Of a stretch of DNA of 64,000 bases, positions 1 to 8,423 are shown in pieces. The notes under the pieces are model-generated. The model searched no databases. It worked only from the letters and a program-made list of their open reading frames with translations, and was not told the origin of the DNA. Made by a program: the position numbers and the translations under genes. Location: NCBI GenBank assembly GCA_963821505.1, contig CAWGEH010000028.1, forward strand, positions 1-64,000. Reading direction: 5' to 3'. Position 1 is the first letter of the stretch. Each line of letters opens with the position of its first letter. This DNA comes from VAZQ01 sp963821505. GTDB lineage: Bacteria > Pseudomonadota > Alphaproteobacteria > Rhizobiales > Xanthobacteraceae.

Positions 1-674
1 CGTCCCTACGCCCCGAGCGGCGCGGATTTCGACAGGGCCGTCGAACATGGTCCGCGCTCACGACCGACGGCGATGCACGGTTCGATCGGGAGGTCAGCCT
101 CGAGGCCGCAAATATCGCGCCGATCGTGACCTGGGGCACCAGCCCGGAGGACGCGCTGCCGATCGATGCGAGCGTACCCGATCCGGCGCGGGAGTCGGAC
201 GAAGCCCGTGCCAGGTATCTGCGCGAGGCGCTCGACTATATGGGGATCGCGCCAGGCCGGAAGCTTACCGAGATCCCGATCGATCGCGTGTTCATCGGCT
301 CCTGCACCAATTCCCGTATCGAGGACCTGAGGGCCGCGGCTGCGGTGCTTGCGGGGCGGACCAGCAAGGTGCCGGGTTTGGTGTCCGCCGGCTCGTCGCT
401 GATCAAGCGTCAGGCGGAGGAGGAGGGGCTCGACCGCATCTTTCGCGCGGCGGGTCTTGAATGGGGCGAGTCCGGTTGCTCCATGTGCGTCGGCATGAAC
501 GGCGATCTGGTCGCGCCCGGGGAACGCTGCGCGTCGACGACCAATCGCAATTTCCGCGGCCGGCAAGGTCCGGGGGCTCGCACGCATCTGATGTCGCCGG
601 CGATGGCGGCGGCGGCTGCGGTCACCGGGCGGCTGTCCGACGTGCGGCTGCTGCTGGTCGGGCGGACGGTCTGA
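1..674 (+). CDS. leuC: 3-isopropylmalate dehydratase large subunit (C-terminal part, frameshifted)
   Basis: C-terminal part of LeuC, the aconitase-fold [4Fe-4S] subunit that isomerises 2- to 3-isopropylmalate in leucine synthesis; its start lies before the window. The Fe-S cluster motifs are visible: GSCTNSR (about 298-318) and GCSMCVGMN (about 475-500), with VTWGTSPED near 126. The first 16 codons read in frame 1 (ending DRAVEH) and the rest in frame 3 (W-S-A-L-T-T-D). One T appears to be missing at about base 48, where homologues have the dipeptide HW. This is either a sequencing deletion or a real frameshift; the intact motifs and the leuD gene 9 bp downstream favour an error. The leuD pairing supports LeuC over other aconitase-family members, although a citramalate-type dehydratase cannot be ruled out. 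Confidence 0.88.
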   Translation, partial: SLRPERRGFRQGRRTWSALTTDGDARFDREVSLEAANIAPIVTWGTSPEDALPIDASVPDPARESDEARARYLREALDYMGIAPGRKLTEIPIDRVFIGSCTNSRIEDLRAAAAVLAGRTSKVPGLVSAGSSLIKRQAEEEGLDRIFRAAGLEWGESGCSMCVGMNGDLVAPGERCASTTNRNFRGRQGPGARTHLMSPAMAAAAAVTGRLSDVRLLLVGRTV

Positions 675-683
675 GGCGGCACC

Positions 684-1307
684 ATGGACAAGTTCACCCG
701 GCTGACCGCGACGGCCTGTCCCCTCGACATCGCCAATCTGAACACCGACCAGATCATTCCAGCACGCTTCCTCAAGCGGCCGCGCTCCGCCGGCTTTGGA
801 GGAGCGCTGCTGCACGACCTGCGTTTCCATGCGGATGAGCGCGAACGGCCGGACTTCCCGCTCAACCGGCCGGCTTGGCGCGGCGCCCGGATCATCGTGG
901 GGGGCCGCAATTTCGGCTGCGGCTCCTCGCGCGAGGGTGCGGTCTATGCGCTCTACGACTACGGCATCCGCTGCGTGATCGCGCCGTCGTTCGGCGACAT
1001 TTTTTCCGGCAACGCGGTGCAGAACGGGCTCCTCACCGCGCTCGTCTCGGACGAGAACGCAGCTGAGATCATGGCGACGCTGGCGCATACGCCGGAGCTT
1101 GCGGTGACGGTCGATCTCGAGCAGCAGACGATCCTGTGCGGGAACAGGAGCTACCGGTTCGCTATCGATCCGGTCTGCCGCAATCGTCTGCTCGAGGGCT
1201 TGGACGACATCGCGCTGACGGCAAGCTATCGCGACCAAATCTCGGCGTTCAGAGCGAGCGATCAAGGCCGCCGCCCCTGGGCCGCTCCCGCTCTTAAACC
1301 CAAATAG
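684..1307 (+). CDS. leuD: 3-isopropylmalate dehydratase small subunit
   Basis: LeuD is the swivel-domain partner of LeuC; the heterodimer acts in the cytosol in leucine biosynthesis. The 207-residue protein has the family opening (D-IANLNTDQIIPARFL) and the substrate-loop motif GRNFGCGSSREGAVYAL, followed by APSFGDIFSGNAVQNGLL. Its length is normal for the long-type LeuD of proteobacteria. The ATG lies 9 bp after the leuC stop with only a weak purine-rich stretch in front, so translational coupling to leuC is likely. The C-terminal 20 residues (rich in R, P and A) look less conserved. Confidence 0.93.
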   Translation: MDKFTRLTATACPLDIANLNTDQIIPARFLKRPRSAGFGGALLHDLRFHADERERPDFPLNRPAWRGARIIVGGRNFGCGSSREGAVYALYDYGIRCVIAPSFGDIFSGNAVQNGLLTALVSDENAAEIMATLAHTPELAVTVDLEQQTILCGNRSYRFAIDPVCRNRLLEGLDDIALTASYRDQISAFRASDQGRRPWAAPALKPK

Positions 1308-1473
1308 TCCCCGGAGAGGAACTAGGGTCCAACATTCTCCGATGCGCCATCGGTATCGAGGACGGCCGTGGCACAGTCAGCAACCTGACGATCTGCGACG
1401 TTGTACCGGCACCGACGAGATCGATGTCGGCCTTGACGGCTCCGGTTCTCTTCGTTGGGCATGTGGGCGGCTG

Positions 1474-1788
1474 CTAACAAGCGTTAGGTTGCTCCGTGCG
1501 CCGGTGGGCAGGCATTTCCGCATTAATGACTTGTTTGGTGGTCGCATCCCAGAAATAGTAAATCCTCAGGCAACGCTTAGGATCACGCGTGTTGCCGCCG
1601 TTTTTTATGTGCCAGGTGGCGGTATGCTGTCCTCCTTGCCAGTTCAAGTCGAACTGATCGCTTCCACGGGGGGCATTCCAGACCCCATCCTCGAGGGCTT
1701 GATCTCTAAGCGTTCCTTCGACGCCGCCCGTACACCGGTTGCGATAGTGGATCGCCAGCCATAGAAGACAACGCGCCGCAAGCTTCAT
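1474..1788 (-). CDS. conserved hypothetical protein
   Basis: A 104-residue reading frame if started at the ATG at 1788; an upstream start at 1857 would add 23 residues. The middle and C-terminal part (HTATWHIKNGGNTRDP, then RCLRIYYFWD and EMPAHRRT) has the look of a short conserved hypothetical type that I recall from Rhizobiales genomes, with basic and aromatic residues and no signal peptide. I know no function. It lies antisense to a competing plus-strand frame of similar length (1342-1764) that shows no family features. No clear ribosome binding site decides the start. Confidence 0.5.
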   Translation of the reverse strand: MKLAARCLLWLAIHYRNRCTGGVEGTLRDQALEDGVWNAPRGSDQFDLNWQGGQHTATWHIKNGGNTRDPKRCLRIYYFWDATTKQVINAEMPAHRRTEQPNAC

Positions 1789-1871
1789 ATCCTCGAAATG
1801 TGGGGAACGTACGTCCGTCGGGCGCGTGGGCTGAGCACTCAGGGCCACAATCTGCAAGACAGGAGCGTTGC

Positions 1872-3059
1872 TTGCAATTCAGCCGGCAAAGAATTCTCTC
1901 GACGCACACCGGCAGCCTGCCGCGCCCGGCCGATCTGGTGGCAGTCCTCAATGCCAAGGAGCTCGGCGAGAGCTACGACGCCGGGGCCCTTGCCGACCGC
2001 GGGCGCCGCGCCATCGTCGACATCGTGCGGCGTCAGGCTGACACCGGCATCGACGTGATCGGTGATGGCGAGCACAGCAAGGTCAACTGGATGGCTTATG
2101 CGCGCGGGCGGCTCGCGGGGCTCGAGGAGATCGACAGCCAGCCCCGCTTTCGCGGCGCGACCCGCGACTCGCTCGCCTTTCCCGGCGCCTACGAAGATGC
2201 GCGCGTCATGCTGGCCGCGCGCTCGGGAGCGATCGTTCCGAAGCGCACCGTCCGACCCCGCGCCCTGGTCTGCTCCGGGCCGATTCGCTACGTCGGGCAG
2301 GACGAGGTCCGGGCCGACACCGGGAATCTCAAGGCCGCGCTCGCCGCCGTCGACGCGCAAGAGGCGTTTATCACCGCGATCTCGCCGTCCAACCTCGAGC
2401 TCTATTACGAGAACCGGTACTACGCCTCCGACGAGGAGTATCTGGCGGCGCTCGCCGACGCCATGCACGAGGAGTACAAGGCGATCGTCGATGCCGGCTT
2501 CCTTCTGCAGATCGACGATCCCCGCATGGCGACGCACTACAACCGGACGCCGGACGCCTCGATCGAGGATTGCCGGAGATTCATCGCGCTGCGGGTCGAG
2601 GCGGTGAATCACGCGCTGCGCGGCATTCCAGAAGATCGCGTCAGGTTCCACACCTGCTACAGCGTGAACGTCGCGCCGCGCGTCCACGATTTCGAGCTGA
2701 AGCACTTCGTCGACCTGATGCTCAAGGTGCGTGCCGGCGCCTACGTGATCGAGGCCGCAAACCCGCGGCACGAGCACGAATGGCAGCTCTGGGAGGAGGT
2801 CGAACTGCCTCCCGACAAGCTGCTGATTCCCGGCGTCGTGTCGCATTGCGTCCATCTGGTCGAACACCCCGAGCTTGTGGCGCAGCGGATTGCGCGGTTC
2901 GCCGGCGTGCTCGGCCGCGAGCGCGTCATCGCCGGCACGGATTGCGGATTCGGCACCTCGGGCGCGGGCGATGAAGTGCATCCCGAGGTCGCGTGGGCGA
3001 AGCTTGCAGCCCTTGTGGAAGGCGCCCGCATTGCCAGCCGCAGGCTGTGGACGGCCTGA
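1872..3059 (+). CDS. cobalamin-independent methionine synthase (MetE C-terminal) family protein
   Basis: A 395-residue TIM-barrel protein of the UROD/MetE-like family, which contains zinc-dependent methyltransferases and epoxyalkane:CoM transferase-like enzymes. Visible features are the N-terminal THTGSLPRP, GIDVIGDGE, and the probable metal ligands in RFHTCYSVN, YVIEAANPRHEHEW and AGTDCGFGT. Its length matches the stand-alone C-terminal-type MetE homologues, not full MetE (about 750 residues), so the substrate is unknown. The start is taken at TTG 1872, because AGGAG at 1861-1865 lies 6 bp before it and the family's N-terminus begins there; the longer frame from 1800 adds an unconserved leader. 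A broken copy of a related gene lies just downstream on the other strand. Confidence 0.82.
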   Translation: MQFSRQRILSTHTGSLPRPADLVAVLNAKELGESYDAGALADRGRRAIVDIVRRQADTGIDVIGDGEHSKVNWMAYARGRLAGLEEIDSQPRFRGATRDSLAFPGAYEDARVMLAARSGAIVPKRTVRPRALVCSGPIRYVGQDEVRADTGNLKAALAAVDAQEAFITAISPSNLELYYENRYYASDEEYLAALADAMHEEYKAIVDAGFLLQIDDPRMATHYNRTPDASIEDCRRFIALRVEAVNHALRGIPEDRVRFHTCYSVNVAPRVHDFELKHFVDLMLKVRAGAYVIEAANPRHEHEWQLWEEVELPPDKLLIPGVVSHCVHLVEHPELVAQRIARFAGVLGRERVIAGTDCGFGTSGAGDEVHPEVAWAKLAALVEGARIASRRLWTA

Positions 3060-3083
3060 ATGTCGGGCAGGCCGCGGCTCGGC

Positions 3084-3305
3084 TCAGGCCCAGAGCTGTT
3101 TGGTCGCGCGCCTCGCCCCCTCGACGAGGGCGTCGAGTTTCAGGAAGGCCACGCCCGGATCGATCTTGCCGTGACCGGCCGCGGTTCCGAAACCGCAGTC
3201 GGTGCTGGCAATGACCCGCTCGCGGCCGACTACGTTGGCGAAACGCACAATCCGCTCGGCGACAAGATCCAGATGCTCGACGTAGTTGCAGCGCAGAGCT
3301 CTGCT
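3084..3305 (-). pseudogene. 3' remnant of a second MetE-like gene
   Basis: Reading the minus strand from about 3305 to the TGA at 3084-3086 gives about 70 residues that match the C-terminus of the neighbouring MetE-like protein. They include CNYVEHLDLVAERIVRF, NVVGRERVIASTDCGFGT and LVEGARRATKQLW. Upstream of about 3300 the homology stops abruptly, and the frame runs back into the stop of the Rieske gene. There is no start codon, so this is a truncated relic, facing its intact paralogue tail to tail with 24 bp between the stops. It reads DCGFGTAAGHGKIDP where the paralogue reads DCGFGTSGAGDEVHP, so it is a diverged paralogue and not a recent duplicate. Confidence 0.75.
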
Positions 3306-3338
3306 TTTCCGCGGAAATGCGCGCTCTCGTCGCCAGCA

Positions 3339-5156
3339 TTATCCATCGCCGGCGGCGAGGCCAATGGAAGGATTCCCACCCGCGGTAGCCTCCTGATGAA
3401 GCTCCCCGCCGCGCATGAGCCGCCGGGCAATATCGGCAGTCTGCAACCCGGCACGCTCGGTAGGCGAATGGGCGGCAAGATAGCGGGCGACGGCGATCAG
3501 GATGTGCCGGCCCTCGTCGGTGTTGCCCCATTCCCCAAACTGGCGCGCGCCGGCATCCAGCATCTGATATGCGTGAAAGCCCGCGTCCTCCCGCAACAGC
3601 GCCCGGCCCAGCGTGGCGATAAGCGCGCGCGGCGGGTGGCCGAGTGTGAGATGGCGTGCCACGAGACGCGCCGCGAAGTCGACCTGCCGCTGCCGGTCGA
3701 AGGCGTCGAGTAGAGCGGCCCGAAGGGCCTCGACATCGGTGGGCAGATCGTCGAGGAGGTCGCCGCCGTCGCCAGGAATGCGGGCTGGCGGCACGTTCAG
3801 ATAGCGGGCGAGATAGAGCGCCATCGCGCCGTGCAGGATGCTGCGTGCAGCCTCGGCATGGCGGTCCGAGTCGGCGATCCCGATCCGTTTTACCATCTGA
3901 TGAATGGCGTTGGCATAAGTGAAGACGTGGTGGGCCGTCTCCCAGTCGGAGTGCTCGTTGGCGCTGCCGAAGCGCGCCACCCTGAGCGCCGCCGCGTAGG
4001 CAAGGGAGCGGCCAAGGTCGGTGGGAGCCGCCCCGGCCCGGACGGCCGCCTTGAGAGCATCCATAATCGCGACAGGGTCGTCGCCGAGGAGCGTGTGGGC
4101 GAGCGCCGGATGATCCGACCAGCGGCCCTCGCCTCGACCGGCGGCGAACAGGTCCGAGAGTTCCGTTACCGTCGTCTGGCACAGGGCGATGGAATCCGTC
4201 GGCTGACGCCAAGCGGTCGATTCTTCGGCGCCGCGCGCGGCAACCATCTGACCGACCACGGTCGGCAGCACGGCTGCAGCGTGCTCCCAGCCGATCAGGT
4301 CGAGGCACTCGAACGCCTTATTGATGAAGTCGAGTGAGTGTCCGCTGTCGGCGAAGGCGCGATCCGTCTCGGCCGTAAGCAGGAGATCGGCGAGCTCGGC
4401 CGGCGCAGCACCGCTCGCGATGGCCGTGAGCACGGTGCGCTCGGCCGCCTCGCGATGGCGTACGGCCGTCCAACGCCGCAGCCACCGGTTGACGGTGGCC
4501 AGATCGGGCCGGCTCGCGAGCGGCGCACGCTCCTGGCGCGGCGCTTGTCCATCGCAGTCAGCGGCGACGCGGCGCGCGCCGTGGAACAGCGCCAGGAAGG
4601 CCTCTTCCTCCGATAGCACGGGTAGCAAATTTGCCAGCGCGGTGAGAATGGTTAGGCCCACGCCCCAGCCGTCACGGTTGCGCGCGCCGAACAACACGAT
4701 CTGTCGGACGACGTCCGTCGGTGGCACGCCAGTGGCAAGTTGTCCGTGTACCGCCTTGGCGATGACAAGGCCGAGGTCATGGGCGAGGCCGTCGTGGAGC
4801 CGTCGGCGCCAATGCGCGGCCGTGTCGGCATAGCCGAACGTGGGCTTCACCCACACTTCCAAGTCGCGCACTTCGACGGGACAAGTCGGCACGTCGTCGG
4901 CCCACAGATCAAAGGTGCAGCCGCTTGCCAGATCGAAGCGAGCGTGGTGCCAGTGGCAGGTCAGGATGCCATCCTCGACGCTGCCGCGGTCGAGCGGAAA
5001 CCCCATGTGTGGACAGCGATTGTCGAGTGCGAAGACGCGCTCACGGTCGTGAACCACGAGGATCGGACGATGCGCCCCGCGCACGACGAGCCGCCCCTTG
5101 GCCTTCAGCTCCTCGAGGCTGCCCGCGCAGACGAAGTTCGTGATCGGAATATTCAT
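3339..5156 (-). CDS. Rieske [2Fe-2S] domain protein with long helical C-terminal region
   Basis: A 605-residue protein. Residues about 5-105 form a Rieske domain with both ligand motifs, CPHMGFPLDRG and CHWHHARFD (Cys-x-His and Cys-x-x-His). The remaining 500 residues are Ala/Leu/Arg-rich, apparently all helical, with scattered His and Trp (GWEHAAAVLP, HVFTYANAIHQM, AMALYLARYLNVP) and no recognised enzyme domain. No signal peptide or membrane segment is seen, so it is probably cytosolic. Ring-hydroxylating oxygenases have a different C-terminus, and the length excludes a simple ferredoxin. The gene ends in TAA just before the MetE-like relic, which shares its frame. Function unknown; an electron-transfer or redox-sensing role is an inference from the Rieske domain alone. 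Confidence 0.8.
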   Translation of the reverse strand: MNIPITNFVCAGSLEELKAKGRLVVRGAHRPILVVHDRERVFALDNRCPHMGFPLDRGSVEDGILTCHWHHARFDLASGCTFDLWADDVPTCPVEVRDLEVWVKPTFGYADTAAHWRRRLHDGLAHDLGLVIAKAVHGQLATGVPPTDVVRQIVLFGARNRDGWGVGLTILTALANLLPVLSEEEAFLALFHGARRVAADCDGQAPRQERAPLASRPDLATVNRWLRRWTAVRHREAAERTVLTAIASGAAPAELADLLLTAETDRAFADSGHSLDFINKAFECLDLIGWEHAAAVLPTVVGQMVAARGAEESTAWRQPTDSIALCQTTVTELSDLFAAGRGEGRWSDHPALAHTLLGDDPVAIMDALKAAVRAGAAPTDLGRSLAYAAALRVARFGSANEHSDWETAHHVFTYANAIHQMVKRIGIADSDRHAEAARSILHGAMALYLARYLNVPPARIPGDGGDLLDDLPTDVEALRAALLDAFDRQRQVDFAARLVARHLTLGHPPRALIATLGRALLREDAGFHAYQMLDAGARQFGEWGNTDEGRHILIAVARYLAAHSPTERAGLQTADIARRLMRGGELHQEATAGGNPSIGLAAGDG

Positions 5157-5526
5157 GGGCGATCCTGTCCGGCAATCGTCCCTTACGGCGGCCCTGAAAG
5201 GGCACTGCGCTTCAACGACGTTCCCGGATGAACGGCCTTCCGGGCATCAGGATGGCCCTTTTCGGCAGCGCCGCCAAGACCGATCGGATGTGACAGCCAC
5301 CCCTGGGACGTCGCGCAAACCGCCACCGGACAACAATCGGCGCGATGTCGCCTCATGGCACAAGTCGGAAGTGCCAGAACGCATCATTGATGTCGGCTTT
5401 TGGGGGATAATCCGGACGGAATATGCTCGCTGCAAGCCTTTTCGCTTTTGACCCTGGTTGTGTGAAAACGCACTGAATTATTTGATTCGCGCTGTATGAT
5501 TCCGCCGCGATTTGCGGAGGGATCAG
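5157..5526 (+). other. intergenic region before the IS1182 fragment
   Basis: No credible gene. Around 5340-5440 the sequence (for example cggcttttgggggataatcc) resembles, from memory, a degenerate dispersed repeat that produces many spurious small ORFs in Bradyrhizobium-type genomes; I cannot confirm this without a genome comparison. The stretch from about 5460 probably contains the left end of the IS1182 element. The GGAGG at 5516-5520 is the ribosome binding site of its transposase. Confidence 0.4.
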
Positions 5527-6204
5527 ATGAGGCGCTTCGTTGAAGGGGTCGATCGCGGGCAGACGACGCTATTTCCCGAGTGCCTGGAGGACTGGATCAA
5601 TGAGGGCAATCCGGTTCGGGCGATCGACGCCTTTGTTGAGAAACTCGACCTCTCGGGCCTGGGGTTCGATGGGGTCGCTCCCGAGGCGACCGGGCGGCCT
5701 TCATATCATCCCTCTGGGCTGCTGAAGCTCTACATTTACGGCTACCTCAATCGCGTTCAGTCGAGTCGGCGGCTTGAGCGTGAAGCTGGGCGCAACGTTG
5801 AGGTGATGTGGCTGACGTGCCGGCTCATTCCCGATCACAAGACGATTGCCGACTTCCGCAAGGATAGTGGGCCGGCGATCAAGCAGGTCTGCGTGCAATT
5901 TATCGAATTGTGCCGCCAGATGGGCCTGCTCGCGACAGCGAGCATTGCGATCGATGGGAGTAAGTTCAAAGCCGTCAACACCCGCGACAAGAACTTCACG
6001 CGCGGGAAAGTGGAACGGCGCCGCGCACAGTTGGAGAAGAGCGTGGCGCGTTATCTCGCGCAACTCGACACGGCCGACTTGCAGGAGCCGTCCGAAGAGC
6101 TGGCAGCGAAGACGGCCCATCTGAAGGAGAAACTGGTCAAGCTGGAAAGCGAGATGCAGCGCCTGGCGGCGATGGAGAAGCTGATGCTGGCATCACCCGA
6201 TCCG
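5527..6204 (+). pseudogene. IS1182-family transposase, 5' part only
   Basis: About 225 residues of an IS1182-family (DUF772-type) transposase. Family features are RFVEGVDRGQTTLFPE, GRPSYHPSGLLKLYIYGYLNR, SSRRLEREAGRNVEVMWL, PDHKTIADFRKD and IAIDGSKFKAVNTRDKNFT; the last carries a catalytic Asp. The ATG at 5527 has GGAGG 6 bp upstream. Homology ends near MLASPD (about 6200), where an IS110 fragment begins in the opposite direction, so the catalytic C-terminal half is lost. The open frame runs on to 6240 through foreign sequence. A non-functional relic. Confidence 0.85.
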
Positions 6205-6364
6205 CCTCCATTCCAACCACGCAGCGCGGCAGCCGGCTGAAGAACGCCAGAACCTGCGCACGCCGAAGCTGCTTGCGCAGAACCGTCGCTCCCCCTGCAT
6301 CGACACCGTGCACCTGAAAAACATGCTTCGCCAAGTCCAGTCCAATCGTCGTAACCTCGCCCAT
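6205..6364 (-). pseudogene. IS110-family transposase, N-terminal fragment
   Basis: Minus-strand frame from ATG 6364: MGEVTTIGLDLAKHVFQVHG, then VLRKQLRRAQVLAFFSRLP and VGMEA. This is the N-terminal RuvC-like (DEDD) domain of IS110/IS1111 transposases; the first Asp lies in GLDLAK. Only about 53 residues remain before the junction with the IS1182 piece at about 6205. The segment 6365-6438 upstream probably holds the IS110 end, abutting the stop of the PF04392 gene. Which element inserted first cannot be decided here. Confidence 0.8.
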
Positions 6365-6438
6365 GGATGGCTCCCCATTGCTGCTGATTCGATCAAGCAG
6401 TTTGGCACTCAGATGCCGCAAGGGGGCCATCCACCCCA

Positions 6439-7437
6439 TCATTCAATAACCTCGTCGGCGCGGGCGAGCAGCGTGGAAGGCACCTGCACCCCCATAGCCC
6501 TCGCAACCTTAAGATTGATCACCAATTCGAACTTCGTCGGGTTCTGCACCGGCAATTCGCCGACGTTCGCACCTTTGAGGATGCGATCCACGTAATCGGC
6601 TGCACGCCGATAGAGATCGAGAAAGTCGGTTCCGTACGACATCATTCCACCAGTTGACGGAAATTCACGGGATTGATGCAGGCTCGGAAGGCGGTACTTA
6701 GCAGCCAATTCCGTGATTTTCTGCTGATTGGCTTGAATGATGGGATCGGGCAGAAGGAGCATTCCACCGTCGCCTTCCTTCGCGAACGCAATGATGGCCG
6801 TTTCGATTTCGGCCGCGTTTCGCACCGGTCCCGATGTCACCTGCACGTCGACCGTTGGCGCCGAGGCCACGACGGTGCCGAGCAGCGCGCGTGATGTGTA
6901 GTTGTCTTGATTGTGGAGAACCAGCACGCGTGTGAGTGAAGGCACTGCTTCCTTGAGTAACTCAACCCACTTGCCGCCAATCGAGTACTCGAAGCTGGTG
7001 AAGCCTGTAATATTGCCTCCGGGCCGAGCCATGCTCTGCACATAGCCGCCATCCACCGGATCGGACATGTTGGCGAAAACCAGCGGGATGTCGCGCGTCT
7101 CTTGCCGCAGCGCCGCGACTGCTGGTGTCGTTATTGCCACGATGACATCGGGCCGCGACTGGACCATCTCCGCCGCCTGCGCTCGAATTTTTCTGGGATC
7201 TCCGGCCGCCCAGCGATATTCGATCCGGGCGTTGCGTCCGTCCATCCAGCCGAGCGCTTCCAATCTTTCCTTCAACGTTTTGACGTAGATCTGGCCCTGT
7301 CCCTCGTTGGCCATACCGCTAAACACGCCAATCGTCCGTATCGGCCGGGGTTGCTGCGCTCGCGCGGCTAGCGGCCAAAGCAGCGGAGGCGTCGCCGCAG
7401 CCCCGCCCAACAGCGATATGAACTCGCGCCGTTTCAC
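6439..7437 (-). CDS. PF04392 ABC transporter substrate-binding protein (third of a tandem trio)
   Basis: A 332-residue ABC_sub_bind (PF04392) periplasmic protein with two Rossmann-like lobes. It starts MKRREFISLLGGAAATPP, a Tat-like twin-arginine leader ending at ARAQQ. Family landmarks are IGVFSG, GRNARIEYRWA, VIVAITTPAVAALRQ, DPVDGGYVQSMARPGGNITGF, GGMMSYG, and the end VPSTLLARADEVIE. Members bind small ligands for ABC uptake; the ligand is unknown and no permease or ATPase gene is nearby. Its start overlaps the stop of the upstream paralogue by 4 bp (ATGA), so the three genes form one operon read right to left. It is the last gene and ends at IS debris. Confidence 0.9.
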   Translation of the reverse strand: MKRREFISLLGGAAATPPLLWPLAARAQQPRPIRTIGVFSGMANEGQGQIYVKTLKERLEALGWMDGRNARIEYRWAAGDPRKIRAQAAEMVQSRPDVIVAITTPAVAALRQETRDIPLVFANMSDPVDGGYVQSMARPGGNITGFTSFEYSIGGKWVELLKEAVPSLTRVLVLHNQDNYTSRALLGTVVASAPTVDVQVTSGPVRNAAEIETAIIAFAKEGDGGMLLLPDPIIQANQQKITELAAKYRLPSLHQSREFPSTGGMMSYGTDFLDLYRRAADYVDRILKGANVGELPVQNPTKFELVINLKVARAMGVQVPSTLLARADEVIE

Positions 7438-8423
7438 TCGATTACCTCGTCGGCGCGCGCAAGAAGCGTCGGTGGCACTTCGAGGCCAAGCGCCTTGGCG
7501 GTCTTGAGGTTGATGACAAGCGCAAACTTGGTCGCGTTTTGAACCGGCAGTTCTGCCGGCGTCTCGCCTTTGAGAATACGATCGACGTATGACGCGGCGC
7601 GCCGGTGCAAATCGATGTTGTCAATCCCATACGACGCCAGACCGCCGCGTGCAACCCAATAGCGGAATGCGTAGACGGCGGGCAGGTGATTGCGTTCAGC
7701 AAGCTCGATGACCAAGTCGCGATGGACGGAGGGGCTCGGACCGGGCAGCACGACAAGGCCCCCGTTCGGCTTGTCCGCAACGCTGCCGATGGCACGCTCG
7801 ATTTCAACGGCGTCGCGCACAGGGTGGTCGGATAGTTCCACCCCGAATGTCGGTGCGGAGGAGCTGATGGTCCGCACATACCCGATATCTGCGGGATTTC
7901 CTGGATCGTAAATGATTGCGACATGTTCTGTGCGAGGCGAGAGCTCCTTGAGCAGCTCCAGCCATTTCACACCGATGGAGAAATCGTGCTGCGTAAAGCC
8001 TGTGATGTTGCCGCCCGGTCGCGCCAGGCTCTTGACGAAGCCGGCGCCGACCGGATCGGTCACCTGCGCGAACACGATGGGAATGGTGCTTGTCGCTTTT
8101 TGCAAGGCCACCAATGACGCAGTAGCGGAGGCAACGATCACGTCAGGGGCAAGCTGCACCAGCTCCGCCGCCAGGGCTTGCAGGTGATCGGCGCTCGCAC
8201 CCGACCAGCGCACCACGATCTGGAGGTTACGGCCCTCCGTCCAGCCGAGCTTCTCCAGTCCCTCCTGGAACGCTGAAACGCGGGCGCGGCCTTCCGGGTC
8301 GTTCTCGCCGAGCCCGCTCAGCACCCCGATGCGCCGCATTCGCTCGGCCTGCTGCGCGCCCGCCGCGAGCGGCCACGCTGCCGCCGCGCCGCCGAGAAGC
8401 GTGATGAATTCCCGCCTTGTCAT
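7434..8423 (-). CDS. PF04392 ABC transporter substrate-binding protein (second of a tandem trio)
   Basis: A 329-residue paralogue of its neighbours. The leader is MTRREFITLLGGAAAAWP with cleavage near AGAQQ. It continues IGVLSGLGENDPEGRARV, GRNLQIVVRWSG, DPVGAGFVKSLARPGGNITGF, GGLASYG, and ends VPPTLLARADEVIE. Both its start and its stop overlap the flanking paralogues by 4 bp. The sequences differ clearly between the three, so this is an old array of diverged receptors and not a recent amplification. Different ligand specificities are likely but unknown. Confidence 0.9.
   Translation of the reverse strand: MTRREFITLLGGAAAAWPLAAGAQQAERMRRIGVLSGLGENDPEGRARVSAFQEGLEKLGWTEGRNLQIVVRWSGASADHLQALAAELVQLAPDVIVASATASLVALQKATSTIPIVFAQVTDPVGAGFVKSLARPGGNITGFTQHDFSIGVKWLELLKELSPRTEHVAIIYDPGNPADIGYVRTISSSAPTFGVELSDHPVRDAVEIERAIGSVADKPNGGLVVLPGPSPSVHRDLVIELAERNHLPAVYAFRYWVARGGLASYGIDNIDLHRRAASYVDRILKGETPAELPVQNATKFALVINLKTAKALGLEVPPTLLARADEVIE

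Noticed and set aside
1342..1764. A 140-codon plus-strand gene after leuD
   Set aside because: The minus-strand frame over the same DNA has the more protein-like pattern (HIKNGGNTRDP...); only one can be real and this one has no supporting feature.
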